A stretch of 64,000 bases of DNA from Palsa-892 sp963751615 (lineage in GTDB: Bacteria; Pseudomonadota; Alphaproteobacteria; Rhizobiales; Xanthobacteraceae). The stretch is taken from the NCBI GenBank assembly GCA_963751615.1, contig CAVVVG010000005.1:1178001-1242000 (forward strand), written 5' to 3'. Position 1 is the first letter of the stretch; the number at the start of each line of letters is the position of its first letter. The notes below the pieces were generated by a model that saw only the letters and a list, made by a program, of their open reading frames with translations, made no database searches and was not told the origin of the DNA. Shown here piece after piece: positions 63,435-64,000 of this stretch. A program made the position numbers and the translations under genes.

Positions 63435-63440
63435 CTCCTT
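63435..63440 (-). promoter_or_regulatory. Ribosome binding site deciding the infC start
   Basis: AAGGAG on the minus strand, spaced 8 nt from an ATT (63426–63424) and 20 nt from the first ATG (63414). This supports initiation at AUU. Confidence 0.85.
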
Positions 63441-63534
63441 AATTGTTGACACGGCGCTTGCGCAAAGGCCGAAACCTCGCGAAGCAGGGCGGGAGAATTG
63501 AAAGAAATGCGGTTGAAGTCAATGGATTTGAGGC

Positions 63535-64000
63535 ATGCAAGGTCAAGAACTCATTAAGCTTGAAGTAGGGGATGGCGCGACAGCGCGGCGAATCGCGGTG
63601 CGCAAGTCCGAAGGGGCTTCTCCCGGTGTCTTTTGGCTTGGCGGCTTCAAGTCCGATATGGGCGGCACGAAAGCCGTGGCGCTAGCGACGCATGCCGCAC
63701 GCCAAGGCCGCGCCTGTGTGCGCTTCGATTATTCTGGCCATGGTGAGTCGGAAGGTGATTTCGAACAAGGCACGATCTCGCGATGGGTGGAAGAAGCGCT
63801 CGCCGTCTTCGAGCGTGCCGCGAAGGGTCCGCAAATTGTCGTCGGGTCCTCGATGGGCGGCTGGATCGCTCTGTTGCTTGCCCGTGCATTGGCCAAACGA
63901 GACAGAAAAAATGGAACGACAATGGCTGGTCTAATTCTCATTGCACCCGCGCCCGACTTTACAGAGGCGTTGATGTGGCCTGCGCTCTCGCCCGAGGCAA
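63535..64000 (+). CDS. Alpha/beta hydrolase (3' truncated by window)
   Basis: The first 155 residues are visible; the window ends inside the gene. The oxyanion-side segment FWLGGFKSDMGGTKA, the DYSGHGESEGDF signature, and the nucleophile elbow VVGSSMGGWIALLLARAL (Gly-Ser-Ser-Met-Gly-Gly) identify an alpha/beta hydrolase. Substrate unknown. Divergent from infC; an in-frame stop just upstream of the ATG at 63535 fixes the longest possible start. Confidence 0.9.
   Translation, partial: MQGQELIKLEVGDGATARRIAVRKSEGASPGVFWLGGFKSDMGGTKAVALATHAARQGRACVRFDYSGHGESEGDFEQGTISRWVEEALAVFERAAKGPQIVVGSSMGGWIALLLARALAKRDRKNGTTMAGLILIAPAPDFTEALMWPALSPEA

Overview
The window is a contiguous piece of a Hyphomicrobiales (Rhizobiales) alphaproteobacterial chromosome. 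The gene families and gene order fit this order: rho–mnmE–mnmG–rsmG–parA–parB next to holA–lptE–leuS; hemE | ppsR–maf–aroE–coaE–dnaQ | secB | Tim44–mltA–smr; hslVU | hisB-hisH-hisA-hisF-hisE–coaA; hrcA–grpE–dnaK–dnaJ. The stretch from hrcA through pyrF, DUF1330, dapB, gpmA to nth resembles the Bradyrhizobium/Rhodopseudomonas arrangement (from memory, not checked). The genus cannot be named from the sequence. GC content is moderate by eye and lower around hemE and the pheS 5' end.

Layout. 1–9.5 kb: ftsK tail, lolA, xth, a two-component regulator with a cAMP-binding partner, an L,D-transpeptidase, yggS, leuS-lptE-holA. 9.5–21 kb: the replication and segregation core. It holds parB-parA-rsmG-mnmG-mnmE with four parS sites, a YyaL-type protein, rho, hemJ, hemE and a candidate chromosomal origin between hemE and ppsR. 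21–27.8 kb: ppsR-maf-aroE-coaE-dnaQ (dnaQ frameshifted at its tail), secB, a Tim44-domain protein, mltA, smr. 27.8–34.4 kb: hslUV and the histidine operon with coaA. 34.4–44 kb: a hybrid histidine kinase, an unrecognised secreted protein, gshB, a decayed yraN, rsmI, a LpoA-like lipoprotein, hemW, rdgB, rph. 44–49 kb: hrcA-grpE-dnaK-dnaJ with an RpoH-type promoter and a strong terminator. 49–58.3 kb: a methyltransferase, a flavin reductase, pyrF, a frameshifted DUF1330 gene, dapB, gpmA, a divergent polysaccharide deacetylase, an Ada-like protein, DUF2244, nth, an EI24 protein and a flavin amine oxidase. 58.5–64 kb: pheT-pheS-rplT-rpmI-infC (infC has an AUU start) and the start of an alpha/beta hydrolase.

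Nearly everything is housekeeping. I found no rRNA, tRNA, CRISPR array, transposase, prophage or defence island, and no convincing undescribed multi-gene system. The most informative signals are: the parS cluster, with two sites read as the same S-R-E-T peptide inside rsmG and mnmE; the origin candidate; three genes each interrupted by a single extra base in a short homopolymer (one of them, yraN, also degenerate in sequence); the AUU start of infC; a 22-bp divergent start-to-start gap between DUF2244 and nth with TATTATA centred in it; and extreme packing of convergent genes, four pairs of which share one tetranucleotide as both stop codons.
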